Below are positions 8,501 through 15,903 of a DNA stretch of 64,000 bases, piece after piece; position 1 is the stretch's first letter, and every line of letters starts with the position of its first letter. The DNA is from Nitrospira sp. Lineage in GTDB: Bacteria; Nitrospirota; Nitrospiria; Nitrospirales; Nitrospiraceae. Under the pieces are notes generated by a model, which was given only the letters and a program-made list of their open reading frames with translations, ran no database searches and was not told the origin of the DNA. The position numbers were made by a program, and so were the translations under genes. The stretch covers positions 62,001-126,000 of the forward strand of contig JAHBWU010000002.1 of the NCBI GenBank assembly GCA_019636835.1, written 5' to 3'.

Positions 8501-8775
8501 TGAACGGCTCCAATGCCCTGCTTGCTGAACGATTCGACATGTTCGACATTGGATGCGGAACTGACGGCTTTCTCGATCGGGTAGACGACGCTCTGTTCGA
8601 TGTCGAGAGGGGGCGCTCCTTTGTAAATAACGCCGACAAAGGCGACCGGAACCTGGATTTGCGGGAAGAGGTCAACCGGCAATCGCTGGAGAGACGTCAG
8701 CCCTAATACCACCATCGCAAGCGACAGCATCAGAATACCGATGCGATTGCGTAATGCGAGTAGAGTCAACCACAT
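5590..8775 (-). CDS. RND family efflux pump, inner membrane subunit (HAE1 type)
   Basis: A full-length 1061-aa RND transporter with an N-terminal membrane helix, two large periplasmic loops and two six-helix bundles. The TM4 proton-relay pair Asp400-Asp401 is present in GRLVDDSIVELEN. In the TM10 segment the position of the relay lysine of AcrB reads Ser (VVSNGVLLVDY), a variant seen in part of the HAE1 group. The double acidic pair argues for drug or small hydrophobic substrates, not metals. It is the last gene of a minus-strand tetR-adaptor-pump operon, 80 bases after the adaptor. No outer membrane channel gene is present, so a TolC-like protein encoded elsewhere must complete the pump. Confidence 0.93.
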   Translation of the reverse strand: MWLTLLALRNRIGILMLSLAMVVLGLTSLQRLPVDLFPQIQVPVAFVGVIYKGAPPLDIEQSVVYPIEKAVSSASNVEHVESFSKQGIGAVQIWFNWGADINVGQMEVMQRITQILNSLPPGILQPFIVKFDVSNIPVSIVSVSSDELDERALYDLAYNTIAPQIEQIANVAAATVEGGKIRQININLDPALLSARGLSILDVVKSVKASNLILPSGNIKAGNLDYNVFTNNQFRTVDPIQDVIVKVNQQGNPVRVRDIGTVTDSSDIQTNIVHADGAKSVFLRVNKQPIANTVEVVDALRAALPRMFGIPEGVKLGISFDQSLYIRQSINNLIEQALHGSLLAAAVILIFLRNLTSTMIISVAIPLSMLVTFIVLYFTGQTLNVFTLGGLALGIGRLVDDSIVELENIQRHLNTASSRWDSILEAAREVAMPIFASTVTTVVVFLPMFFVVGVARLLLIPLTVTIAIALFTSFLVSRTVTPALCYKFLKPEQEVRRTMPDWFAELMGWSRRRYESFDRSYEESLQWVLGHRRIFIAMVLLIFVGSLTLVPMIGTEFLPVSDESQFRIVLRAPVGQRVEKTEQQVSEVERVLRANIPATELETIVSTTGILSQGRSSLFNPNTGPHTSSIQVYLASPDKRNRTQVEIMNDVRPKIVKLFPGVSMYFDPGGLVKRVTSFGSQKAVDVEIYGYDFEKARDVIARVKEIMEQTPGLADIEPSREENYPEINITVDREKAALLGISEADVANAVLFSLNGNGQTDPIIYTDPQSGNEYFISAWLAEEHRKSLTDLETILLTTKAGEPVLLKNVASLKLNAGPVKVDRKYFQRVVHITANPTTRPLGDIAEDLESALATLQLPAGFSIKLAGQIQQQRETFEGLQFAIILALLLVYMVMAAQFKSLIDPFIIMFSVPMGFPGVILMLFLTNTTLSTTSMMGIIMMFGIVVSNGVLLVDYTNVLRRRGEELHQAVVTAARTRLRPILMTSLATVFGLLPMAIGLGTGGETNAPLARAVVGGLSVSTLLTLFLVPTMYAILEERFPRRLDWEMRDHQKAQTVGVLGRE

Positions 8776-8855
8776 GTGAGCAAGAATCAGTAATGCGTGT
8801 CGAGTGTCGAGCGGGAGATCATCCCAGTTGGTTCAATCCTAAGTTTAAGTCCTGT

Positions 8856-10058
8856 TCAACCCTTAGACTCAGCGCTCACGTCTGGAGGTTGGGGAAGCGG
8901 TTGGGTTTGTACGGGTGTGCCGTCATGCACTAAATCTTTACCGGCGACGATGATCTGTTCATGACCCGTCAAACCTTTGGTGATTTCTACATGGTTGCCG
9001 CTATGAGCCCCGATCTCGACGTCCACTCGCTGGGCTTTCCCCTCTCGGACGACATAGACATATTGCGTATCTTCTAGTCGATTGACGGCATCGATGGGAA
9101 TCTGCAACGCTTGGTGATGGGTCCCCACCATGACCTCGACTCGGGCAAACATTCCTCCTTTCAATCGGCGATCTCTATTCGGGAGGTCAATTTCCACTGT
9201 CATGGTACGTGTCGCGCGATTCAAGGCCTGAACGATACGCGTGACGGTTCCTTGGAACACCTGGTCTGGATACGCTTCGGCACGGAGTTCGGCCTTTTGG
9301 CCTATTTTCACCAGCGGAATGTCTCGCTCGACGACTTCGACCAACACACGGACCGTATTGATGTCGTGCAGGCTCATGATGCCCCGCGACATTGTCGAGG
9401 TGCTTGCCGTTGCGCTGCTTACATAGGCTCCCGTATCTAAATTTCGTTCGGCGATATAGCCGGGAAATGGAGCTCGGATGTAAGAGTAGGCGAGGTTCGT
9501 CTCTGCCTGGGCCAGGGCCACCTCCATTTGGTTGACCTGGGCTTGCAGGGATTCGTGTGCTGCTCCGGCAGCCTCCAGGTTGACCTGGGCATTGTCCAGG
9601 TCTTGCTGTGAGACGAATTGGTCCTTGATGAGTGACTGCATACGGTCGAACGTCAGCTTGGCGTTGCGAACCATGGCGTTCTGTTGTGAGACCTTCGCTT
9701 TGGCGGCTGAAAGGTTGGCTTTGGCCTGATTGACGGCATGTTGATAGTCGGTATGATCGATTTCAACGAGTACCTGATTTGCCCTGACAAAATCACCTTT
9801 ATCGACATGCAGCTTGGCGATGTATCCGTCGACCCGTGAGAAGATATTGACGACTTGGTTGGGTGAGATGTCCGCCGTGTAGGCCAGGTGAATATCGAGA
9901 TCCTGTCGCAGCGGGGACACAACGCCGACCGTAATGAGCCGTGTCTTCTTCGTGTCGGCTTTGGCGCCCGTGCTCAGGCGAAAGACCACAAGAACCGTGA
10001 TCGCAAGAAAGATGATGGTCCCAAGGGCTAGAAATGGATGTCGGACGAATCGGCTCAT
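8856..10058 (-). CDS. RND efflux periplasmic adaptor (membrane fusion protein)
   Basis: A 400-aa adaptor with an N-terminal membrane anchor (residues about 8-27), a lipoyl half-motif (VDGYIAKLHVDKGDFV), a long alpha-helical hairpin rich in Gln and Ala (about 105-175), the second lipoyl half (IRAPFPGYIAERNLDTGAYV), a beta-barrel and a membrane-proximal domain (about 290-380). It would bridge the RND pump to an outer membrane channel. The start is the ATG at 10058; the frame stays open far upstream but that part lies antisense to tetR and is not coding. The gene is 16 bases after tetR, which makes a repressor-adaptor-pump operon likely. Confidence 0.92.
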   Translation of the reverse strand: MSRFVRHPFLALGTIIFLAITVLVVFRLSTGAKADTKKTRLITVGVVSPLRQDLDIHLAYTADISPNQVVNIFSRVDGYIAKLHVDKGDFVRANQVLVEIDHTDYQHAVNQAKANLSAAKAKVSQQNAMVRNAKLTFDRMQSLIKDQFVSQQDLDNAQVNLEAAGAAHESLQAQVNQMEVALAQAETNLAYSYIRAPFPGYIAERNLDTGAYVSSATASTSTMSRGIMSLHDINTVRVLVEVVERDIPLVKIGQKAELRAEAYPDQVFQGTVTRIVQALNRATRTMTVEIDLPNRDRRLKGGMFARVEVMVGTHHQALQIPIDAVNRLEDTQYVYVVREGKAQRVDVEIGAHSGNHVEITKGLTGHEQIIVAGKDLVHDGTPVQTQPLPQPPDVSAESKG

Positions 10059-10074
10059 GGTGATGCCTGCCTGT

Positions 10075-10719
10075 CTACGAATCCGGCGACTGCCGGACGA
10101 GTCCGCCGAGGAAAAGAGAAACATATTCGACCACCGATGCTTCATGAGACAGGTGCATGGGTAACTCGAAGATATCGTGCAGTAGCCGATGGTGGAGGAC
10201 GACACCGAAGAAGGCTTTGGCGGCAAGCACCGGATCGATCGGGCGGAAAGCGCCATCCTCGATGCGTCGTCGAATGTAGCCGGCGAGCAGATCATGAAAG
10301 ACTCGATATTGCTGCTGAAAAAACATGTCGGACAGTTCATGTCCTTCCAAGGCACTGAAAAGGAGGAGGCGAAGCATCGTCGGATCTGCGCCCTTTCTGA
10401 TCCGATAGCTGGCGAGCAACGTAAAGAGCCGTTCATCATCTCGTTTCTTGGTTGCTTCTTCGACGGCGTCTCGCAACTCGGAGTATTGAGCTTTTTCCGC
10501 AAGAATTGCGGTATACAGTGCATGCTTGGTCGGAAAGTGCTTGAAGAGCAGTGCTTCACTGACACCGGCAGCCTTGGCGATCTGTTTAGTGGTCGTTCCG
10601 GTAAAGCCGTTTGCGGCGAACAACGATGTCGCAGCGCTGATCAAGCTGGCTTGTCGCTCATGACCAGATGTTCGTAGCGGTTGATGCCGTTGACGAAGAG
10701 ATGTCCTTGCTCTATTCAT
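10075..10719 (-). CDS. TetR family transcriptional repressor of the RND operon
   Basis: A 214-aa regulator with a TetR N-terminal helix-turn-helix (residues about 27-65; TTTKQIAKAAGVSEALLFKHF is the recognition region) and an all-helical ligand-binding C-terminal domain. The ATG at 10719 is chosen because the in-frame TTG at 10743 lies upstream of a perfect palindrome that looks like the operator. As first gene of the tetR-adaptor-pump operon it most likely represses its own transcript and is relieved by a pump substrate. The inducer cannot be inferred. Confidence 0.9.
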   Translation of the reverse strand: MNRARTSLRQRHQPLRTSGHERQASLISAATSLFAANGFTGTTTKQIAKAAGVSEALLFKHFPTKHALYTAILAEKAQYSELRDAVEEATKKRDDERLFTLLASYRIRKGADPTMLRLLLFSALEGHELSDMFFQQQYRVFHDLLAGYIRRRIEDGAFRPIDPVLAAKAFFGVVLHHRLLHDIFELPMHLSHEASVVEYVSLFLGGLVRQSPDS

Positions 10720-10720
10720 G

Positions 10721-10740
10721 GTGAGTAAGTAGTTACTCAC
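10721..10740. promoter_or_regulatory. Palindromic operator for the TetR repressor
   Basis: GTGAGTAAGTAGTTACTCAC is a perfect palindrome with 8-bp arms (GTGAGTAA / TTACTCAC) and a 4-base centre. It ends one base before the tetR start codon and overlaps the expected transcription start. Its size and symmetry fit a TetR dimer site. Binding by this particular repressor is inferred from position. Confidence 0.7.
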
Positions 10741-10744
10741 CAAA

Positions 10745-10773
10745 AATTAACATGATGCTTGTACGGATGACAA
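10745..10773 (-). promoter_or_regulatory. Possible sigma-70 promoter of the tetR-RND operon
   Basis: On the minus strand TTGTCA (10773-10768) and TTAATT (10750-10745) are separated by 17 bases. The -10 box is weak. Transcription would start about seven bases further on, inside the palindrome at 10721-10740, giving a leader of about 20 bases, so repressor binding would block initiation. Confidence 0.45.
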
Positions 10774-10902
10774 GGTGGGATCAAATGGTTAAGTACAGAA
10801 GCTTTAGAAAAAGGCGAGGCATTGTGAGATCGGTAGCGTCCAAGGTGGCATGAGTTTCAGAAACTAATATTTAGCATTGCAAATAAGGCTGCGATTGTCG
10901 GG

Positions 10903-11298
10903 TCACCGAACCGACGCGGGTTGGCCTACCGATTGGGCACGGAGAAATGACAGCATCCGATTGCCATCACGGTGGTCCACTTCCTTTACTTGCACACCAA
11001 ATAGAGATCCTGCCGTCCAGGCGACCGTTACTTCCGAAATAAACAGGGGTTCCTCGTCGTTCGGGAAATATAAAAACAAGGTCAACTCCATGCCGACATT
11101 GACAGGACAATTTCCACGAATGCCCAACCCGCCTTCAGATAGATCAACGGCGCTGCCGTCTCCAATGAGAACGTCGTCTCCATTGATTCCTGAGTACATA
11201 AGGCCAAAGGAGGTACAAGTTCTTCTCGTTCTGCGGCGTTCAATCGAATGAGGTGGGTACGTCGTTTCTGATCGTCTCAAAGGCTTCATCTGTCTCAT
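10903..11298 (-). CDS. Single-domain PilZ protein
   Basis: A 131-aa PilZ protein. The RxxxR-type basic motif (ERRRTRR, residues about 20-26) and DLSEGG (DxSxxG) mark the cyclic-di-GMP site. The start is supported by an excellent AGGAGGTG ribosome binding site upstream of the ATG at 11298. No effector domain is attached. It forms a same-strand pair with the PilZ gene at 11561, separated by about 260 bases in which I see no further gene. The distance and its own strong ribosome binding site suggest independent expression. Confidence 0.85.
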   Translation of the reverse strand: MRQMKPLRRSETTYPPHSIERRRTRRTCTSFGLMYSGINGDDVLIGDGSAVDLSEGGLGIRGNCPVNVGMELTLFLYFPNDEEPLFISEVTVAWTAGSLFGVQVKEVDHRDGNRMLSFLRAQSVGQPASVR

Positions 11299-11560
11299 CG
11301 GTACACCTCCTGGCTGTATTCCTATATTCGGAGATATCGTATGAATGAAGGCTAGCGCCGAGTGTCAATCTTGCCTTCCCACTAGATGAGGGGTAACGCC
11401 CAATCCAGAAGGGGGATGAAGCCTAAATCCTTATGTTATGAATGCGCGTAGAGATGCTGGTCCTGGGGCGCCGTATGCGAAATCTCGGGAGCGAAATGCT
11501 CGTTTTAAGCTCATTCATGAAAAGAATCGTGGCAATAGAGGAGGAGGGGCAGAGGCCGGA

Positions 11561-11965
11561 CTACATAAGTCGGAATCGAGTTCGTTGGTCACTCACGGTG
11601 TGGTGGGAGATGCTTTTCCAAATGAAAGATTGCAGCCGCTTTCGATGGTCTCGGCTCAGATCCATAAATCGGACAGAAAACTGACAACCAGACACCCACA
11701 CGACATGCGCCGATTTCAATGAAAGCTGGGGTAATCCATCGGGAAGCATAATGGTCAGGGTCAATAATGTTCCACGCGTCACCGGACGATCACTGATGAC
11801 GTGGCAACCAGAAACGGATATGTTTTTTGTGAGTCCTTCGCCTTGGTGAGGCTGCGTCGGCACTTCACCGATATAGCGCACTCGACACACGACGGCTACA
11901 CGTTCGGCATAACGGTTATCTAAAGGCACGTAGGATTTACGGCCACTCATCGTCGGTTTCATCAT
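11561..11965 (-). CDS. Single-domain PilZ protein
   Basis: A 134-aa PilZ protein with RYAER (RxxxR) at about residues 18-22 and NISVSG (NxSxxG) near residue 49, both needed for cyclic-di-GMP binding. The ATG at 11965 follows AAGGAAG at seven bases. It differs from its neighbour at 10903 in length and sequence, so the pair is not a recent duplication. The partner protein is unknown. Confidence 0.85.
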   Translation of the reverse strand: MMKPTMSGRKSYVPLDNRYAERVAVVCRVRYIGEVPTQPHQGEGLTKNISVSGCHVISDRPVTRGTLLTLTIMLPDGLPQLSLKSAHVVWVSGCQFSVRFMDLSRDHRKRLQSFIWKSISHHTVSDQRTRFRLM

Positions 11966-12117
11966 CTATAGCTTCCTTATAGCTTCGTTTGGAATATTTT
12001 CCTAATCAATTCGGCAATAGATCTCGGTCATGAGGGATGACATGGTGTGCTGTCTATAATTAGGATTAGGAATAAGTCCGGCGGCGAGGAAGACCAGCTA
12101 CCGTACGACAAAGGGAG

Positions 12118-13797
12118 TTACTGTTGAATCTTTGCCCAGGCTTTTTGGTACTCTTCGAAGGAATCGACTTCCATCCAACCCTTAAAAATCGGTACGGCTT
12201 GGATGCGATAGCCCTGGTCAATCAGTTCTTGCAGCATGTCGGTGAAGGATGCCTTGGCAAGGCTTGCAGACTCGTGGAACGGAGAGGACTGATGCTGTTT
12301 GTGCACCCTGTGGTAGCATTCGCAAAGGGCCTGGGTGCCCTTCTCTGAGAACATGGCCATACCGATGAATTCACCATGCGCCAGTTCGTGCGGAAGTTGC
12401 TGGCCGATCTTAACCACCTGGTGCTCACCTTCCGGCATCACAAATCGGGACAAATAGCTTTTGCCGGGAGGGGCGGCCAGTGAGACAAGATCCGGATTAA
12501 GATGGGTCGGCTGGGCATTTCGTTGCTCCTGATCAAACCAGGCCAGATCCACAACCAGAGCAATGTCGGCGGGACTCTTGAGCAACTTTTCAAGTATCGA
12601 AGTGTCAAAAATGATATCGCCGTACAAGACGATGGTTCGCCCTCTTAACTCATTTTCCGCACAGAAGAGCGAAACGATCTCGCCGGTTTCCTCATAACGA
12701 TCGTTGTCGTAGTAGCGGATATTGGGGAGCGAGATCGCCTCCTTTTTGTACCCGCGAACCAAAGCGATTTCTTTGATGTCGCATTCGTTGAGGGCGCTGA
12801 TCTGGCGGTCGAGGATCGTTTTCCCTTTAATGTCGAGCAAACACTTCGGCTTATCCTCGATCAACGGTAAGAGCTGTTTTTCGAATCCGGCGGCGGCGAT
12901 AATCGCGGTGATTCGTTCGCTTCCCACTGGAAGGAACTGTTTTTCGTCTTGTTCCATTTGCGGGACACCGACAATGTCGTACACTTCGGGCAGCGTAACG
13001 ATTCGGTCGTTCGCAGCCCCGGGGCGCGTGTCTTCTTTGATGAGATCCAGCGCGTCCTTCATCGAACGAATGGCCGCCCGTACCGGTTGGTTGGCATAGA
13101 TGATGATCTTTGCCCCGGCTTCTTCCATTTCCGCCGCCGTGGTCTGATCAAAAATGGTCGGCACCACGACCAGAGGGACGCGCCCGGACCATGATTTGTA
13201 TACGGCCTTCAGCTCGTCAAACTTTTTCGATTTCGAATGGATCAGGATTGCGTCGGCGCCCGCGTCTGCATAGGCTTCAGCCCGTTTCAGCGCTTCTTCC
13301 TGTCCCCAACCGGCGATGAGGGCTTCGGTTCTGGCGATGACCATGAACTCTGGGAAAATCTGAGCTGCTTTCGCCGCTCGAATTTTGCCGCAGTGCTCTT
13401 CAATGGGAATCAATTCTCGTCGAACGCCCGCGTAAAAACTGCAGCGCTTTGGATAGACGTTGTCTTCAATGCAAATGGCAGCCACACCGGCCCGCTCGCG
13501 GTCGGTGACGGTCCGCATGACATTCAGCGCGTTGCCATAGCCGGTGTCGCAATCAGCGATCACAGGAATACTCACGGCCTCAACGATATTCCGCTCGACG
13601 TCGAGTTGCTCGCTTGCGGTGATAAAACTGGCGTCTGGGATACACTTCAGAGAGGCTGAAATGGCGAAACCGCTCGCCCAGACACCGTCGAAACCGGCGC
13701 GTTCGATGAGACGGGCGCTGAGTGCATCGTGGGCCCCGACTATTTTCAAGGCACCCGGTCTTTTCAATGCGGCTCGGAGTTTTGCGGCGTTGGTCAT
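12118..13797 (-). CDS. PEP mutase-like protein fused to a nucleotidyltransferase
   Basis: A 559-aa two-domain protein. Residues about 1-285 form an isocitrate-lyase-superfamily barrel of the PEP mutase group: GAHDALSA, WASGF (Trp40) and CDTGYGN. PEP mutase converts phosphoenolpyruvate to phosphonopyruvate, making the C-P bond. The hallmark EDKx5NS motif reads EDN...CS at residues 111-120, so the lysine and asparagine are replaced. The Cys is where lyases of this superfamily carry a catalytic Cys. Residues about 295-559 form a nucleotidyltransferase domain with DKPKCLLDI and YGDIIF. Fusions of PEP mutase to a phosphonate cytidylyltransferase are known. The gene is divergent from the other phosphonate genes. 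PEP mutase activity is likely but not certain. Confidence 0.8.
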   Translation of the reverse strand: MTNAAKLRAALKRPGALKIVGAHDALSARLIERAGFDGVWASGFAISASLKCIPDASFITASEQLDVERNIVEAVSIPVIADCDTGYGNALNVMRTVTDRERAGVAAICIEDNVYPKRCSFYAGVRRELIPIEEHCGKIRAAKAAQIFPEFMVIARTEALIAGWGQEEALKRAEAYADAGADAILIHSKSKKFDELKAVYKSWSGRVPLVVVPTIFDQTTAAEMEEAGAKIIIYANQPVRAAIRSMKDALDLIKEDTRPGAANDRIVTLPEVYDIVGVPQMEQDEKQFLPVGSERITAIIAAAGFEKQLLPLIEDKPKCLLDIKGKTILDRQISALNECDIKEIALVRGYKKEAISLPNIRYYDNDRYEETGEIVSLFCAENELRGRTIVLYGDIIFDTSILEKLLKSPADIALVVDLAWFDQEQRNAQPTHLNPDLVSLAAPPGKSYLSRFVMPEGEHQVVKIGQQLPHELAHGEFIGMAMFSEKGTQALCECYHRVHKQHQSSPFHESASLAKASFTDMLQELIDQGYRIQAVPIFKGWMEVDSFEEYQKAWAKIQQ

Positions 13798-13877
13798 GGG
13801 GCAACATGATGCGAAAGCGTGCGGCGGTTGTCAATGAAAACTTTTGTCCGGTCTGGGGAGAGTGCGCCTTCATCGAG

Positions 13878-14408
13878 CTACTGCCCAAAATCGGTAATGT
13901 TGTCGTTGAACCGTGGCGCAAGCGTGCGACTATCGAAGAAGATATAGCCACGCTCCGTACCGGCTTGATATGTCAGATTGATTTCGGTATCGGACCCGCG
14001 CCAGTTGTATTGTTGAGTGAGTCCTCGCGTCATTTCTCCGGGAATGCGCTCAAGCCGACCGAAGCGGCTTTCCAAGAAACCCAACACCTGCCGATGGATG
14101 TGGTCCCCCTGATACCGAATGATGACACGCGCGAATTGGTCGTCCACCGAGACATAGAGGACGCTGGTCATCTGGGTTCCCGCAAATGATGATGAGTCTG
14201 TCTTGTGGAGATATTCGACGATATGTGGATCTGTCCGCATCGGTTCCAAGTCCTGTCGCGAAGATAAGGCGGTTCCCCAAGGAATATCGTGAAATCCCTT
14301 CGGATCATTTGTTATGGGAACAGCCCATACGGGGCCGGCCCCGATCACGATCGCGATCATCATTGTCAACGGCCAAGTAAGGGATAATGGTTGCATGGAA
14401 TCTTTCAT
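13878..14408 (-). CDS. Secreted protein of unknown function
   Basis: A 176-aa protein with a signal peptide at residues about 1-29 (hydrophobic core TMMIAIVIGAG, cleavage near VWA). The mature part begins with a GFHDIPWGTAL motif that I recognise from other small exported bacterial proteins of unknown role. There is no lipobox, so it should be periplasmic. The frame is open far upstream; the ATG at 14408 or the one four codons later gives the signal peptide. It lies 80 bases upstream of the PEP mutase fusion on the same strand and may share its promoter. No link to phosphonate chemistry is visible. Confidence 0.65.
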   Translation of the reverse strand: MKDSMQPLSLTWPLTMMIAIVIGAGPVWAVPITNDPKGFHDIPWGTALSSRQDLEPMRTDPHIVEYLHKTDSSSFAGTQMTSVLYVSVDDQFARVIIRYQGDHIHRQVLGFLESRFGRLERIPGEMTRGLTQQYNWRGSDTEINLTYQAGTERGYIFFDSRTLAPRFNDNITDFGQ

Positions 14409-14488
14409 CTCTGCGTGCGGATTGGGCGACAGCCGTATTGGCACTAACGTGAACATGCGAGTGAAGTCAACTCCATCGAGAATCTTTC

Positions 14489-14518
14489 TTGAGAACCCCG
14501 CTGGGCGTATCTTATAAT
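14489..14518 (+). promoter_or_regulatory. Sigma-70 promoter of the phosphonate operon
   Basis: TTGAGA (14489-14494) and a perfect TATAAT (14513-14518) are separated by 18 bases. Transcription should begin near 14525, about 40 bases before the GTG of the phosphonopyruvate decarboxylase alpha gene. Confidence 0.65.
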
Positions 14519-14565
14519 GCGCCGGATTTTGGCGGACGTGGATCAATATTCCAGGGAAACTTCCA

Positions 14566-15063
14566 GTGATTGAAAGCGACGTGTTCGTGCAAACCATGCA
14601 GGAGATGGGGGTCAATTTTTTCACCGGTGTACCGGATTCGATCCTGGGTGGGATCATTGCGGAACTCATGAACCGGCGACTCTACACCCCAGCGGTTCGA
14701 GAGGATGAAGCGGTCGGTATGGCTGTGGGTGCGTATATGGCGGGGAAAACACCCGCCGTACTCATGCAGAATTCAGGACTCGGCACTTCTCTCAATACGC
14801 TCGTTTCTCTGAATGTGATCTATAAACAACCCTGCATATTGATTGTGTCATGGCGGGGTCAAGGAGGAAAGGATGCTCCCGAACATTTGGTGATGGGAGA
14901 AGTGATGCCGCAATTGCTCGATACCGTCAAAATTCCGCATCGTACCTTAACGGAAAAAACGGCCATCGAAGATTTCAGGTGGGTGGCCCAGACGTTCATG
15001 CAGCAACAGATTCCGGTCGCGTTGTTCATCACCAAGGGCGTCGTGAAGGGGTTGCATCCATGA
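14566..15063 (+). CDS. Phosphonopyruvate decarboxylase, alpha (pyrimidine-binding) subunit
   Basis: A 165-aa protein matching the N-terminal half of thiamine-diphosphate-dependent phosphonopyruvate and sulfopyruvate decarboxylases. Residues near the N-terminus (FFTGVPDSIL) and the active-site glutamate in VREDEAVGMAVGAYMAGK are clear, followed by MQNSGLGTSLNTL. It lacks the ThDP diphosphate-binding motif, which is in the next gene. The GTG start is preceded by CAGGGAAA. Together the two subunits should convert phosphonopyruvate to phosphonoacetaldehyde and CO2, the step that makes C-P bond formation irreversible. Sulfopyruvate decarboxylase is the alternative reading, but the PEP mutase and transaminase genes favour phosphonate. 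Confidence 0.85.
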   Translation: MIESDVFVQTMQEMGVNFFTGVPDSILGGIIAELMNRRLYTPAVREDEAVGMAVGAYMAGKTPAVLMQNSGLGTSLNTLVSLNVIYKQPCILIVSWRGQGGKDAPEHLVMGEVMPQLLDTVKIPHRTLTEKTAIEDFRWVAQTFMQQQIPVALFITKGVVKGLHP

Positions 15064-15089
15064 AGGCTCGCATCTCGTCGTTCGTGAAG

Positions 15090-15150
15090 CGTCTCTCGTC
15101 CGACACTCAGGGACCAAGCACGAACGACGAACGACGGGGGACGAGAGACG
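15090..15150. repeat. Inverted repeat between the two decarboxylase subunit genes
   Basis: A perfect 12-bp inverted repeat pairs 15090-15101 (CGTCTCTCGTCC) with 15139-15150. A short tandem of period 7 (CGAACGA twice) lies within the loop. The right arm ends four bases before the ATG of the beta subunit gene and occupies the place of its ribosome binding site. Confidence 0.6.
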
Positions 15151-15154
15151 AACG

Positions 15155-15736
15155 ATGAGGCCCGAGCAAGGTACATTGATCAGCCGAGCGCAGGCCATGG
15201 CGGCCTTGCTGGAGCTGCTGACCGATCAACCCGTCATTATCTGCAATGGGTTTCCTTCGCGCGAGGCTCACAAGATCGCGGATCGTTCCACTCATTTCTA
15301 CATGATCGGCTCCATGGGGAATGCCCCGGCGATCGCGCTCGGTGTCGCACTCGCAAAGCCGAATAAGCAGGTGATTACCTTCGATGGCGACGGGAATGTA
15401 TTGATGGGAATGGGCACACTCGCGACGGTCGGCGCGTTGAAACCGAGAAACTTCATCCACGTCGTATTCGACAACGAAGTGTACGGAACGACCGGGAACC
15501 AGCCCACGATTTCCAACGTGGTGCCGCTGGAGAAAGTGGCGAAGTCGGCCGGCTACGTGAATGTGGAGCGAGTGCTTGATCGCGACGATCTCGTCTACGA
15601 GTTCAAAGACATGCTGAAGAAGGATGGGCCCAGCATGTTGCTCATCAAGGTGAATGAATTTGTGGAAGATGCCGGCCGCGTCTTGCATGATCCGCCGGAC
15701 ATCACGCGCCGGTTCATGAAAGCGATTGAGGGATAG
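15155..15736 (+). CDS. Phosphonopyruvate decarboxylase, beta (ThDP diphosphate-binding) subunit
   Basis: A 193-aa protein equal to the C-terminal half of the enzyme family. The ThDP motif GDGNVLMGMG, ending with FDNEVYGTTG, binds Mg-diphosphate, and NGFPSREAHKI and MGSMGNAPAIALGVA are conserved around it. Alpha plus beta total 358 aa, close to single-chain phosphonopyruvate decarboxylases of about 375-380 aa, so this is a split version. The start ATG has no good ribosome binding site because a 12-bp inverted-repeat arm lies there. The next gene is the aminoethylphosphonate-type transaminase. Confidence 0.87.
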   Translation: MRPEQGTLISRAQAMAALLELLTDQPVIICNGFPSREAHKIADRSTHFYMIGSMGNAPAIALGVALAKPNKQVITFDGDGNVLMGMGTLATVGALKPRNFIHVVFDNEVYGTTGNQPTISNVVPLEKVAKSAGYVNVERVLDRDDLVYEFKDMLKKDGPSMLLIKVNEFVEDAGRVLHDPPDITRRFMKAIEG

Positions 15737-15741
15737 GGGGT

Positions 15742-15882
15742 AGGGGGCGTGACGCGCTTCCCTCGTGCTCGCTGACCGCGCACGACTCGGACAAGACGGA
15801 GTCTCGGCGACGTGGGGGTAGGTTGGTGGAATGAGTGTGCTTGGCCGATGCGCGCAATAAAGGGAAGCCCATCACGCTCCCT
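15742..15882. repeat. Intergenic inverted-repeat element, copy 2
   Basis: The arms 15742-15763 and 15861-15882 are complementary at 19 of 22 positions, with one of the three differences a possible G-U pair. They close a 141-base element that fills the gap between two operon genes. Directly inside the left arm, 15764-15784 matches 27062-27082 of copy 3 at 17 of 21 positions and can fold into a small hairpin. Directly inside the right arm is GCGCAATA, also shared with copy 3. The arms themselves are unlike those of copy 3. Confidence 0.75.
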
Positions 15883-15903
15883 TAGAAGAGGAAGGAGAGA
15901 AGA

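Noticed and set aside
8026-8706. 226-codon plus-strand frame opposite the RND pump gene
   Set aside because: It is antisense to a conserved transporter domain, has a composition typical of reverse-frame shadows (many His, Asp and Arg) and no ribosome binding site.
15121-15154. Short tandem resembling a CRISPR repeat start
   Set aside because: Only two 7-base units occur, with no spacers and no cas genes in the window. It belongs to the inverted repeat between the decarboxylase genes.
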